In this document: in pieces, positions 43,239 to 51,181 of the stretch
Position numbering within the stretch: position 1 is the first letter of the stretch
Layout of the letters: every line of letters starts with the position of its first letter
Assembly (NCBI GenBank): GCA_045635085.1
Contig: JAZRBM010000008.1
Coordinates: 124,001 to 188,000, forward strand
Direction of reading: 5' to 3'
Length of the DNA stretch: 64,000 bases
Source: Congzhengia sp045635085
GTDB taxonomy: Bacteria; Bacillota; Clostridia; UBA1381; UBA9506
Translations under genes and position numbers: made by a program
The notes under the pieces: model-generated
What the model was told of the DNA's origin: nothing
Seen by the model: only the letters and a program-made list of their open reading frames with translations
Database searches by the model: none

Positions 43239-45257
43239 ATGAGAATTGCACTTGCGGGAAATCCCAACAGCGGCAAAACGACGATGTACAATGCTCTGAC
43301 CGGAAAAAATGAAAAAGTCGGTAACTGGGCGGGTGTAACTGTTGAGAAAAAAGAACACCCGATTAAAAAAAGCCTCTGCAGCAATGATGAAAACCTGATA
43401 GCTGTAGACCTGCCGGGCGCATATTCAATGTCGCCTTTTACATCGGAAGAAAGCATTACAAGCTCGTATGTCAAAAATGAAAGCCTCGATGTGATAATCA
43501 ACATAGTTGATGCTACAAATTTAAGCAGAAGCCTATTTTTTACAACACAGCTTTTAGAGCTTGGAATTCCGGTTGTTGTTGCTTTAAATAAAACTGATAT
43601 TAATGAAAAAAAGGAAACAAAAATTGATACAGAAAAGTTATCTGAAAAATTAGGCTGCCCCGTTGTTATGACAATTTCTACAACTGCAGACGGCGTAAAA
43701 GAGGTTGTTGATGCGGCGGTTTCTTTAAAGGGAAAGACACAAAGTGCTCCTTATCTTCAGGGTGATGTCGATTTAACTGATAAAAAGGCTATAGAAGCTG
43801 CAGACAGAAAGCGTTTTACATTTGTAAATGGTGTTGTTTCTTTGGTAGAAACACGAAAAGTTTTTACAAAGGACAAAAATTATCAGGATAAAATTGATGC
43901 TGTTCTTACGAATAAATGGCTCGGAATTCCGATATTTGCAGTGGTAATGTATGCAGTGTTCTGGATTTCACAGGCAGGTCCCGGCGTGTGGATTGCGGAC
44001 TGGCTGGTAGCTATTTTAGAAATCGGCCAGGAGTTTATTGGCGGATTGTTCACGGAAGCAAACCCTCTGCTTAGTGCATTGCTCGTTGATGGTGTTATTG
44101 GCGGTGTTATCGCAGTTATTGGCTTTTTGCCTTTAGTAATGGTAATGTACTTCCTTATAGCGTTGCTTGAAGACTGCGGATATATGGCACGTGTTTCTGT
44201 TGTTTTAGACCCGATATTTAAAAAAGTTGGTCTTTCAGGTAAATCGGTTATTCCGTTTGTAATTGGTACAGGTTGTGCCATTCCCGGTGTTATGGCGTGT
44301 CGTACCATAAGGAATGAACGCGAAAGGCGTGCAACAGCTATGCTTGCGCCATTTATGCCGTGTGGTGCAAAGCTCCCTGTTATTGCGCTTTTTGCAGGTG
44401 TGTTCTTTAAGGATGCTTCCTGGGTAGGTACATTTATGTATTTTGCAGGTATTGTTATCATATTCTTCGGTGCGTTGCTTGTTAATAAAATCACAGGACA
44501 TAAATCAAGAAAATCTTTCTTTATCATTGAACTTCCTGAATATAAGCTTCCGAGCCTGTGGCGTGCGTTTGGTGCTATGTGTTCAAGAGGTAAGGCATAC
44601 ATAGTAAAGGCGGCAACAATTATTCTTCTTTGTAACACAGCGGTACAGATTATGCAGACCTTTGACTGGAATTTTAAGGTGATAGAAGAAGGTATGGAAA
44701 GCACATCTATTCTAGCCTCAATTGCAAATCCCTTTGCGTATGTTCTGATACCTGTTATTGGTTATTTTAGCTGGCAGTTGGCTGCAGCTGCTGTCACAGG
44801 TTTTATTGCAAAGGAAAATGTTGTCGGTACACTCGCGGTTTGCTTTGGTATTTCTAATTTGATTAATCCTGAGGAGCTTGTGATTGTCGAGGGTGCAGCA
44901 ACATCTGATATTGCCCTTGCTTTCGGTGGTGGAAGCATTGCGATGCCTGCAGTAGCGGCACTTGCGTACTTGATATTTAACTTATTTACACCGCCGTGCT
45001 TTGCGGCAATCGGTGCTATGAACTCAGAAATGAAAAGTGCAAAATGGCTCTGGGGTGGTATAGCACTACAGCTTTCAGTAGGCTTTACAGCAGGGTATTT
45101 GGTATACCAGATAGGCACACTTATTACAACAGGCAAAGTTGGTACAGGATTTGTTGCTGGACTTGTTGTGATAATTTTAATTGCCTTGGTCTTAACATAT
45201 TTATGCGTAAGAGCAGACAAAAAAGAGTACATTATTGGTAAATCGATAAACAGATAA
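43239..45257 (+). CDS. feoB: Ferrous iron transporter FeoB
   Basis: 672-aa membrane protein with an N-terminal G domain: P-loop GNPNSGKT (7-14), VDLPGAYS (G3) and NKTD (G4), a helical GDI-like part, then two Gate domains and about 10-12 membrane segments with the GTGCAIPGVMA and FMPCGAKLPVIA motifs carrying conserved Cys. It imports Fe(II) across the membrane. RBS GGAGG precedes ATG 43239. Length is near normal for Firmicutes FeoB. Confidence 0.97.
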   Translation: MRIALAGNPNSGKTTMYNALTGKNEKVGNWAGVTVEKKEHPIKKSLCSNDENLIAVDLPGAYSMSPFTSEESITSSYVKNESLDVIINIVDATNLSRSLFFTTQLLELGIPVVVALNKTDINEKKETKIDTEKLSEKLGCPVVMTISTTADGVKEVVDAAVSLKGKTQSAPYLQGDVDLTDKKAIEAADRKRFTFVNGVVSLVETRKVFTKDKNYQDKIDAVLTNKWLGIPIFAVVMYAVFWISQAGPGVWIADWLVAILEIGQEFIGGLFTEANPLLSALLVDGVIGGVIAVIGFLPLVMVMYFLIALLEDCGYMARVSVVLDPIFKKVGLSGKSVIPFVIGTGCAIPGVMACRTIRNERERRATAMLAPFMPCGAKLPVIALFAGVFFKDASWVGTFMYFAGIVIIFFGALLVNKITGHKSRKSFFIIELPEYKLPSLWRAFGAMCSRGKAYIVKAATIILLCNTAVQIMQTFDWNFKVIEEGMESTSILASIANPFAYVLIPVIGYFSWQLAAAAVTGFIAKENVVGTLAVCFGISNLINPEELVIVEGAATSDIALAFGGGSIAMPAVAALAYLIFNLFTPPCFAAIGAMNSEMKSAKWLWGGIALQLSVGFTAGYLVYQIGTLITTGKVGTGFVAGLVVIILIALVLTYLCVRADKKEYIIGKSINR

Positions 45258-45270
45258 GAGGAGTATGATT

Positions 45271-45432
45271 ATGGATAATATTTTAATTGTAGTTTCAATT
45301 GTTCTGATTATAGGTCTTGCAGGATTCTATGTGTATAAATCAAAGAAAAGTGGCAGCAACTGTATTGGATGTCCTGATGGATGTTCGTGTGGCAGACATG
45401 GTGACGGCTGTCATCACGATGAGGATAAATAA
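45271..45432 (+). CDS. FeoB-associated Cys-rich membrane protein
   Basis: 53-aa protein starting MDNILIVVSIVLIIGLAGF: one N-terminal membrane helix, then a short basic stretch and a Cys/His-rich tail with CIGCPDGCSCG and a late C-H-H. This is the FeoB-associated small protein family (sometimes called FeoC-like, but distinct from enterobacterial FeoC). RBS AGAGGAG lies seven bases before ATG 45271; an in-frame ATG at 45265 is too close. It directly follows feoB by 13 bases and could hand over or sense Fe(II). Confidence 0.88.
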   Translation: MDNILIVVSIVLIIGLAGFYVYKSKKSGSNCIGCPDGCSCGRHGDGCHHDEDK

Positions 45433-45529
45433 AGGGGCTGTAGCAAAATGCACAGATCACACAAGGCAAAAAAGATATAAAAAGTCCTTGAAGATTATCA
45501 CTAAATCAAAAATGTAATAAAGTTTAATG

Positions 45530-45562
45530 AAGAGATTCACCAAAAAGTGAATCTCTTTTATT
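45530..45562 (+). terminator. Terminator of the feo operon
   Basis: Perfect 11-bp stem AAGAGATTCAC/GTGAATCTCTT (45530-45540, 45547-45557), loop CAAAAA, followed by TTATTTTATT. Confidence 0.85.
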
Positions 45563-45579
45563 TTATTGCCTTGTGTTTC

Positions 45580-45663
45580 GGACAAACTTCGCCACTCAGC
45601 GTGCTCCAGCACGCTTTCGGGTAACCGAAATCAAGGAGCATCTTGCTTTCGCTCAGTTTGTCC
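45580..45663. other. Multi-hairpin structured element
   Basis: Closing stem GGACAAACT/AGTTTGTCC (45580-45588, 45655-45663) encloses three hairpins: AGCGTGCT-CC-AGCACGCT (45598-45615), TTTCGG-GTAA-CCGAAA (45615-45630) and CAAG/CTTG (45632-45645). It has a cloverleaf-like outline but no tRNA landmarks. Lying between two terminators, it may be a REP/MITE-like repeat or a small RNA. No family recognised. Confidence 0.55.
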
Positions 45664-45692
45664 AATCTGTGCTATTTTCCGTCCGCCCCAAA

Positions 45693-45734
45693 AAGAGGCT
45701 GTAGCAAAATGATTTCATTTTGCTACAGCCTCTT
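45693..45734. terminator. Long perfect inverted repeat, terminator of aspS-asnA-asnS
   Basis: 20-bp perfect arms (45693-45712 and 45715-45734) with a 2-base loop; on the minus strand the hairpin is followed by TTTTTT. Its arm is the same sequence as the direct repeat at 45431. Confidence 0.85.
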
Positions 45735-45759
45735 AATTTTATAATATATTATTTAAATT

Positions 45760-47148
45760 TTAAAAATCTGCATTTCCTACAGTTCTTGGGAAAGGCAATA
45801 CGTCACGGATATTTGACATACCAGTAAGATACATAATAGCTCTTTCAAATCCAAGTCCAAAACCTGCATGGTGCGTACCGCCGTATTTTCTGAGGTCTAA
45901 GTACCACCAGTAGTCTTTTTCGTCAAGTCCTAGCTCTTTCATACGTGCAGCAAGTACATCCATACGCTCTTCTCTCTGGCTGCCGCCGATGATTTCGCCG
46001 ATGCCAGGAACAAGGCAGTCCATAGCAGCCACGGTTTTTCCGTCATCATTCAATCTCATATAAAATGCCTTTATTTCCTTGGGATAATCTGTAACGAATA
46101 CGGGTTTTTTGAATACCTCTTCTGTTAAATAGCGCTCGTGTTCTGTCTGAAGATCGCTGCCCCATTCAACGGGATAGTCAAAATTATCATTGTTTTTCTT
46201 TAAAATTTCAATGGCTTCTGTGTATGTTACCCTGCCGAAGTCAGAGCTTGCAACAAATTTTAAACGCTCAATTAACCCTTTATCAACAAAATTGTTCAAA
46301 AATTCCATTTCTTCAGGAGCGTTTTCTAAAACATAATTAATAACGAATTTGAGCATATCTTCAGCAAGCTCCATATCGTCAGAAAGGTCAGCAAATGCAA
46401 TTTCCGGTTCTATCATCCAGAATTCTGCTGCGTGACGTGTTGTATTTGAATTTTCTGCTCTGAAGGTAGGTCCAAAGGTATACACATTTCTAAAAGCCAT
46501 AGCGTATGTTTCGGCGTTTAACTGTCCGCTTACAGTAAGGTTTGCGCTCTTGCCGAAAAAGTCCTGAGAAAAATCAATGCTGCCATCCGATACAGGGATG
46601 TTTTCAAGGTCTAAAGTTGTGACCTTGAACATTTCGCCTGCGCCCTCACAGTCGCTTGCTGTGATTAGCGGAGTATGGGTATATACAAAATCTCTTTCGT
46701 TAAAGAATTTGTGAATAGCATAAGCTGCCAGGCTTCTTATCCTGAATACTGCAGAATATGTGTTTGTTCTTGGACGAAGGTGTGCTATTGTTCTTAAAAA
46801 CTCAAACGAGTGTCTTTTTTTCTGCAAAGGATATTCGGGTGTTGATGCACCCTCTATATCGATTGACTGTGCTTTGATTTCAAAGGGCTGTTTAGCATCG
46901 GGCGTTAAAACAAGTTTGCCTGTGATGTTTAACGCAGCACCTACGTTTTGCGATGCAATTTCTTTATAATTTTCTAATAGTTCGCTTTCTGCAACAACCT
47001 GAATATTTTTAAAGAAGGTACCATCATTGATTTCGATAAAACCAAAGGCGTTAGATGCTCTTATGGTTCTTATCCAACCTGAAATTTTTACCTCTTGTTC
47101 AGCATAGGTTTTTGTGTCTTTATAAATTTGTCTAACTGTTGTCTTCAC
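45760..47148 (-). CDS. asnS: Asparaginyl-tRNA synthetase
   Basis: 462-aa class IIb synthetase that charges tRNA-Asn directly. The OB-fold anticodon domain (about 1-100, VKISGWIRTIRASNAFGFIEINDG) is followed by the catalytic core: motif 2 FGPTFRAENSNTTRHAAEFWMIEPE, and motif 3 GFGLGFERAIMYLTG. GTG 47148 is the start, with AGGAGG seven bases upstream; the longer frame would read into the asnA-asnS gap. Last gene of the aspartate/asparagine operon. Confidence 0.95.
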   Translation of the reverse strand: MKTTVRQIYKDTKTYAEQEVKISGWIRTIRASNAFGFIEINDGTFFKNIQVVAESELLENYKEIASQNVGAALNITGKLVLTPDAKQPFEIKAQSIDIEGASTPEYPLQKKRHSFEFLRTIAHLRPRTNTYSAVFRIRSLAAYAIHKFFNERDFVYTHTPLITASDCEGAGEMFKVTTLDLENIPVSDGSIDFSQDFFGKSANLTVSGQLNAETYAMAFRNVYTFGPTFRAENSNTTRHAAEFWMIEPEIAFADLSDDMELAEDMLKFVINYVLENAPEEMEFLNNFVDKGLIERLKFVASSDFGRVTYTEAIEILKKNNDNFDYPVEWGSDLQTEHERYLTEEVFKKPVFVTDYPKEIKAFYMRLNDDGKTVAAMDCLVPGIGEIIGGSQREERMDVLAARMKELGLDEKDYWWYLDLRKYGGTHHAGFGLGFERAIMYLTGMSNIRDVLPFPRTVGNADF

Positions 47149-47177
47149 TAATATTCCTCCTGTTTCTAGAAAGCTAT

Positions 47178-48185
47178 TTATAATATGTTTACGCCGCTTG
47201 CCTGGCATACGTTAAGTGTGTATTCATCCCAGATGCTCGACTGAACCTCGCCAATGTGAGCGCAGCCTAAAATCAGCATACAAAGTCTTGATTGACCGAT
47301 GCCGCCGCCTATAGTAAGTGGCAATTCATCGTTTAAAAGCATCTTATGAAATGGGAGATTTCGTCTGTCGTCACACCCTGAAATAGTGAGTTGTTTGTCA
47401 AGTGCTGCCCTGTCTACACGGATGCCCATTGATGAAATTTCAACCGCACAGTCTAAGGTTTCGTGCCAGAAGAAAATATCGCCGTTTAGTGTCCAGTCGT
47501 CGTAGTCAGGTGCTCTTCCGTCGTGTGGCTTTCCTGATTTTAGTTTGCCACCAATTTGCATAATAAATGCAGTTTTGTGTACTTTTACAAAAGCGTTCTC
47601 GCGTTCTTTTGCGGTCAGGTCAGGGTACATATTTTCAAGCTCCTGTGTTGTGATAAATGCAACATCACGACACAGATGTGTTTTGAGCTGTGGAAAGCGT
47701 GTGTGCAACAGGTCGCTCGTTTCGCAGATAGCGCCTACTATTGCATCAACTACTTTTTTCAAATATTCAATATTACGCTTTTCTTTTGTAATGATTTTTT
47801 CCCAGTCCCACTGGTCAACATATATTGAATGCAGATTATCAAGCTCTTCATCGCGTCTTATTGCGTTCATATCAGTATACAAACCGTTGCCAACTGCAAA
47901 ATCATACTGTTTAAGAGCAAGTCTTTTCCATTTAGCCAGTGAGTGAACAATCTGGGCGTTTGCTCCAACTGCGGGAATATCAAATGTTACAGGACGTTCA
48001 AAACCATTTAAATTATCGTTAAGGCCTGAATTTTCAGCAACAAACAAAGGTGCTGTGACTCTTTTTAAATTAAGTGCATCTGCAAACTCTTTCTGAAATG
48101 TCGACTTGATATTAGATATAGCTCTTTGCATGTCATAAGTGTCAAGAGCAGCCTTATATCCTTCTGGTATAAAGGTTTTGTTCAT
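47178..48185 (-). CDS. asnA: Aspartate--ammonia ligase (asparagine synthetase A)
   Basis: 335-aa ammonia-dependent enzyme that makes asparagine from aspartate, ATP and NH4+. It is built on the class II synthetase core without an anticodon domain: ENSGLNDNLNGFERPV and GKPHDGRAPDYDDWTLNGDI early to middle, and GGGIGQSRLCMLILG (motif 3) near the end. ATG 48185 has AGGAG nine bases upstream; a TTG at 48194 has no spacing. Sits between aspS and asnS, so product and its charging enzyme are made together. Confidence 0.96.
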   Translation of the reverse strand: MNKTFIPEGYKAALDTYDMQRAISNIKSTFQKEFADALNLKRVTAPLFVAENSGLNDNLNGFERPVTFDIPAVGANAQIVHSLAKWKRLALKQYDFAVGNGLYTDMNAIRRDEELDNLHSIYVDQWDWEKIITKEKRNIEYLKKVVDAIVGAICETSDLLHTRFPQLKTHLCRDVAFITTQELENMYPDLTAKERENAFVKVHKTAFIMQIGGKLKSGKPHDGRAPDYDDWTLNGDIFFWHETLDCAVEISSMGIRVDRAALDKQLTISGCDDRRNLPFHKMLLNDELPLTIGGGIGQSRLCMLILGCAHIGEVQSSIWDEYTLNVCQASGVNIL

Positions 48186-48207
48186 GGTAATCAACTCCTG
48201 TTACGAT

Positions 48208-49542
48208 TTATGGGTTTAGTCTGTTAGGTCCACGGAAGATGAACATTGCATCTTTAATGTGCAGGCCGAGCAGAAGCATTGTAAATCTGTCGATACCGAG
48301 ACCGAATCCACCGTGTGGAGGGCAACCGTATCTGAAAAACTCGAGGTAAAATTCAACGTCTTTAGCCAAGCCTTTTTCTTCTGCCTGTTTCTTTAATATA
48401 TCATAGCGGTGCTCACGCTGAGCGCCTGTTGTAATTTCTACGCCGCGCCAGATAAGGTCGTAGCCCAAAGGCATTCCTTTTTCGTCTCTCATGTGGTAGA
48501 ATGCTCTTTTTTCTGCGTTAAAATCGGTTACAAATAAGAACTCGTGGTTAAAATGTTTCTTTACCCACTCAAAGCTTAAGCGCTCTGCATCTGTGGTCAG
48601 GTCGCCTTTTTCAGAATCGGGTACCGTGTAGCCGAAATCTTTTTCAAGAGCATCATATAGCTCTGATAGAGTTACAATCGGGAATGGTTGTTTAGGAACT
48701 ATAATTTCTGTTCCGAACACCTCTTTGATTTCTTCACCGTATTTTTCATTTACCTTATCTAAAGCATATGTCAGAATATTTTCTTCCATCTTCATTACGT
48801 CGCAATATGACTCAATGTAGCTAATCTCTAAGTCAAAGCCCGTAAATTCTGTTGTGTGTTTGCTTGTGTAGGATTTTTCTGCACGAAATACAGGACCTAT
48901 CTCAAAAATCTTTTCAAAGCCACTTGCCATAGCCATTTGCTTGTAAAACTGCGGGCTTTGAGCAAGGTATGCACTTCTGTCAAAGTACTTAACTTCAAAA
49001 ACATCAGAACCGCTTTCACTTGCTGTGCCGATTAGCTTTGGCGAGTGGATTTCTATAAAGTTATTATCTATTAAATATTCACGCATTGCGCCGACTAATG
49101 CAGTCTGTACTTTAAACATAAGTTGATTTTCGTCTGTTCTTAAGTCAATCCAGCGAAAATCAATTCTTTGGTCGATGCTTGAGCGTTCAACTGCCTGTTT
49201 TTTCTTTGTGGCAGGAATTTCTTTTCTTGTGATTGGCAGAGCATCGGCAACGCTTTCTACGATTAGTTCATCAGGAAGGATTTCAATACCGCCCATTTTA
49301 ACATATTCGTTTTCAATAACCTTACCGATAACAGTGATAACACTGTCGCCTGTCAGTATATCCAGTGAGCTTTCCATTTCGGGGTGTAGCTCTTTTTCAA
49401 CAGTTATCTGAATTTTGCCTGTTATGTCTTTTAATATGATAAATGCCATGGCTTTTGAGTTTCTGAAGTTTTCGATAAAGCCCTGAACCTTCACTGTTTT
49501 GCCGATATTGTCTTTTATATCTTTTACATAAGTTCTCATCAT
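48208..49542 (-). CDS. aspS: Aspartyl-tRNA synthetase, archaeal type
   Basis: 444-aa class IIb synthetase. It lacks the GAD insertion of the 590-aa bacterial AspRS and looks like the archaeal/eukaryotic form: OB domain (VKVQGFIENFRNSKAMAFIILKD), VEVK-type segment SESGSDVFEVKYF, motif 2 EIGPVFRAEKSYTSKHTTEF and motif 3 PPHGGFGLGIDRFTM. ATG 49542 has GGAGGG seven bases upstream. It heads the aspS-asnA-asnS operon. Whether it charges only tRNA-Asp or also tRNA-Asn cannot be decided by eye; presence of asnS in the operon makes mischarging unnecessary. Confidence 0.94.
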   Translation of the reverse strand: MMRTYVKDIKDNIGKTVKVQGFIENFRNSKAMAFIILKDITGKIQITVEKELHPEMESSLDILTGDSVITVIGKVIENEYVKMGGIEILPDELIVESVADALPITRKEIPATKKKQAVERSSIDQRIDFRWIDLRTDENQLMFKVQTALVGAMREYLIDNNFIEIHSPKLIGTASESGSDVFEVKYFDRSAYLAQSPQFYKQMAMASGFEKIFEIGPVFRAEKSYTSKHTTEFTGFDLEISYIESYCDVMKMEENILTYALDKVNEKYGEEIKEVFGTEIIVPKQPFPIVTLSELYDALEKDFGYTVPDSEKGDLTTDAERLSFEWVKKHFNHEFLFVTDFNAEKRAFYHMRDEKGMPLGYDLIWRGVEITTGAQREHRYDILKKQAEEKGLAKDVEFYLEFFRYGCPPHGGFGLGIDRFTMLLLGLHIKDAMFIFRGPNRLNP

Positions 49543-49590
49543 TGAGAATCCCTCCAATGCAAAAATTTTCAATTATAACTATACCCAATT

Positions 49591-49620
49591 ATTATATCAC
49601 TATTTTCGTGTTTTTGTCAA
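49591..49620 (-). promoter_or_regulatory. Sigma-A promoter of aspS-asnA-asnS
   Basis: Minus strand TTGACA (49615-49620), 18 bases, TATAAT (49591-49596). The leader to the aspS ATG is only about 40 bases, so there is no T-box here. Confidence 0.85.
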
Positions 49621-49655
49621 TGTAAATTTAGTTAAATGAAGTTTTATAAAATAAT

Positions 49656-49682
49656 AAGGCTGCAGCACTTTGCTGCAGCCTT
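49656..49682 (-). terminator. Terminator of infC-rpmI-rplT
   Basis: 12-bp stem AAGGCTGCAGCA/TGCTGCAGCCTT (49656-49667, 49671-49682); minus-strand read-through continues ATTATTTTAT. Confidence 0.82.
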
Positions 49683-49698
49683 TAAGATGTAATTTTTA

Positions 49699-50055
49699 TT
49701 ATTTTAAAGCAGCCTTTGCCTGTTCAACCAATGCAGCAAATGCAGCCTTGTCTGAAACTGCGATTTCAGCTAACATTTTGCGGTTCATTTCGATGCCTGC
49801 TTTCTTTAAACCGTTCATAAATGTTGAGTAGTTCATGCCGTTTACCTTAGCCTGAGCTGAGATTCTGGCAATCCAAAGCTGACGGAAGTTTCTCTTCTTT
49901 AACTTACGACCAACGTATGCATAAGATAATGATTTCATTACAGCTTCTTTAGCTGTTCTGAACTGCTTGCTTTTAGCACCTCTGTAGCCTTTTGCTAATT
50001 TTAATATTCTTTTATGTCTTTTGCGCGTGGTGAGAGCGCCCTTAATTCTTGCCAT
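49699..50055 (-). CDS. rplT: 50S ribosomal protein L20
   Basis: 118-aa L20, beginning MARIKGALTTRKRHKRILKLAKGY-like basic extension and globular part with LWIARISAQAKVNGMNYSTF. Early-assembly 23S rRNA-binding protein. In Firmicutes it also binds the operon leader and represses infC-rpmI-rplT; such a leader is present here. RBS GGAGG precedes the ATG. Confidence 0.97.
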   Translation of the reverse strand: MARIKGALTTRKRHKRILKLAKGYRGAKSKQFRTAKEAVMKSLSYAYVGRKLKKRNFRQLWIARISAQAKVNGMNYSTFMNGLKKAGIEMNRKMLAEIAVSDKAAFAALVEQAKAALK

Positions 50056-50092
50056 TTGTTGTTACCTCCAAAATTTTAATATTTTTTGCGAA

Positions 50093-50290
50093 TTACTTAT
50101 AAGGAATTAACTTCTTTAATGTTTTTAAATTCGCGCTGGACGCATATGCACCCTTTCTTAAATTTCTCTTTCTCTTAGTAGATTTCTTTGTGAGAATGTG
50201 ACTTGTAAAAGCGTGGTTCATTTTGATTTTACCGTTTTTTGTAACTCTAAATCTCTTTGCACTCGCTCTATGTGTTTTGATTTTAGGCAT
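50093..50290 (-). CDS. rpmI: 50S ribosomal protein L35
   Basis: 65-aa basic protein starting MPKIKTHRASAKRFRVTKNG, the L35 hallmark, with HILTKKSTKRKRNLRK. ATG 50290 follows AAGGGG. Middle gene of infC-rpmI-rplT. Confidence 0.97.
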   Translation of the reverse strand: MPKIKTHRASAKRFRVTKNGKIKMNHAFTSHILTKKSTKRKRNLRKGAYASSANLKTLKKLIPYK

Positions 50291-50315
50291 TTTTATAACC
50301 CCTTCCAAAAATTTT

Positions 50316-50837
50316 TTATTTAGCTGTGCCCTTTGGGGACACAAGCATACTCATATTCTTGCCCTCAAGCTTTGCAGGTTTATCAACAACGCCAACCTCT
50401 TCGACATAGTCTTTAAACCTGTCTAAAAGCTGCTTTCCTAAATCGCTGTGATGTACCTCACGGCCACGGAAACGAACTGTGATTTTAACCTTTTCGCCTG
50501 CTGATAAGAACTTCTTAACGTGATTTGCTTTAGTCTCAAAATCGTGGTTATCGATAGACGGAGAAAGTCTGATTTCTTTAACAGAAATAACCTTTTGGTT
50601 TTTCTTGTTTTCTTTGTCGCGCTTTGAAAGCTCAAACTTATACTTGCCATAGTCCATGATTTTACATACTGGTGGCTCCGCCTTAGGAGCGATCAGGACA
50701 AGGTCATAGTTTTTAGCGTACGCCTGTTCTAAAGCGTCTTTAGCTGATGTGATGCCTATTGGCTCTCCATCAGGACCGACCAGACGAACTTCTTTGCATT
50801 TGATTTCTTCGTTAATCAATAATTCTTGCTTACTAAT
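50316..50837 (-). CDS. infC: Translation initiation factor IF-3 with ATT start codon
   Basis: 173-aa IF-3: N-terminal domain with INEEIKCKEVRLVGPDGEPIG, a helical linker (MDYGKYKFELSKRDKENKK) and C-terminal domain (VKEIRLSPSIDNHDFETK; VRFRGREVHH). The start is read as ATT 50837: GGAGGTG lies seven bases upstream and the protein then begins I-S-K-Q-E-L-L-I-N-E-E, the usual IF-3 N terminus. The only closer codons (TTG 50819) lack an RBS and would cut the N-terminal strand. AUU starts on infC are known in E. coli and Bacillus and allow IF-3 to restrict its own synthesis. Confidence 0.95.
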   Translation of the reverse strand: MSKQELLINEEIKCKEVRLVGPDGEPIGITSAKDALEQAYAKNYDLVLIAPKAEPPVCKIMDYGKYKFELSKRDKENKKNQKVISVKEIRLSPSIDNHDFETKANHVKKFLSAGEKVKITVRFRGREVHHSDLGKQLLDRFKDYVEEVGVVDKPAKLEGKNMSMLVSPKGTAK

Positions 50838-50996
50838 GGAAAAACACCTCCAAAAATTTTAAAAAAACTCGCTTTTAAGACATAAAAATAAGCGGACAGA
50901 TACCTGTCCGCTAAAATACTCAGTAAAGAAAAAGTATCAACCATTTTGGCGATTGCCTGATGGTGAGAAGCGAACAAGCCTCTACTTAATGCTTAA
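50838..50996 (-). promoter_or_regulatory. L20-type leader with attenuator upstream of infC
   Basis: 160-base leader. Its 5' part, on the minus strand, runs through GAGGCTTGTTCGCTTCTCACC and AATCGCC segments typical of infC/L20 leaders in Firmicutes. Near its 3' end is a terminator hairpin AGCGGACAG-GTAT-CTGTCCGCT (50891-50912) with TATTTTTAT after it. This fits L20-controlled premature termination. Confidence 0.82.
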
Positions 50997-50998
50997 TT

Positions 50999-51027
50999 AT
51001 AATAACACAACAAAAACATTTTGTCAA
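50999..51027 (-). promoter_or_regulatory. Sigma-A promoter of infC-rpmI-rplT
   Basis: Minus strand TTGACA (51022-51027), 17 bases, TATTAT (50999-51004). Confidence 0.8.
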
Positions 51028-51100
51028 CAACTTTTTTAAAAAAAGTGTCACCAATCATTGACAATTATACAATTGATTTGCTAAAAAAGTGAAATTAAAA

Positions 51101-51129
51101 TTGACTATTTTATTGCTATGTGGTATAAT
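51101..51129 (+). promoter_or_regulatory. Sigma-A promoter of the GH26-like gene and malic enzyme
   Basis: TTGACT (51101-51106), 17 bases, TATAAT (51124-51129). Confidence 0.85.
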
Positions 51130-51181
51130 TCAACTGCGTGCTGTGGCACGGTCAGTTCGATAAATTGTCAGGAGTAAAGTA

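Larger units (their letters stand above)
45431..45711. repeat. Direct repeat pair flanking a gene-free stretch
   Basis: AAAGRGGCTGTAGCAAAATG occurs at 45431-45450 and 45692-45711 with one mismatch in 20 bases. A third, inverted copy of the core begins at 45715. The stretch between holds a terminator and a hairpin cluster and no credible gene; it may be a decayed mobile or recombined element. Confidence 0.7.

Noticed and set aside
43883..44704. Long minus-strand reading frame opposite feoB (273 codons)
   Set aside because: It lies wholly within feoB on the other strand, encodes a low-complexity Pro/Ile/Thr-rich chain with no domain, and feoB is unmistakable.
45448..45480. Ten-codon frame after the feo operon
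   Set aside because: No Shine-Dalgarno and no sequence character; its start lies in the repeat core.
45317..45517. 66-codon frame over the end of the feo operon
   Set aside because: It is the shifted frame of the 53-aa Cys-rich FeoB-associated protein, which has its own RBS, membrane helix and Cys motif.
45580..45663. Cloverleaf-like element as a tRNA gene
   Set aside because: No acceptor-CCA region, no conserved T-loop or D-loop bases, and stem lengths are wrong for a tRNA.
49543..49700. A T-box upstream of the aspS-asnA-asnS operon
   Set aside because: The promoter leaves a leader of only about 40 bases and there is no T-box motif.
50838..50996. infC leader as a T-box or metabolite riboswitch
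   Set aside because: No T-box core sequence; position before infC-rpmI-rplT and its terminator fit the L20 autoregulatory leader.
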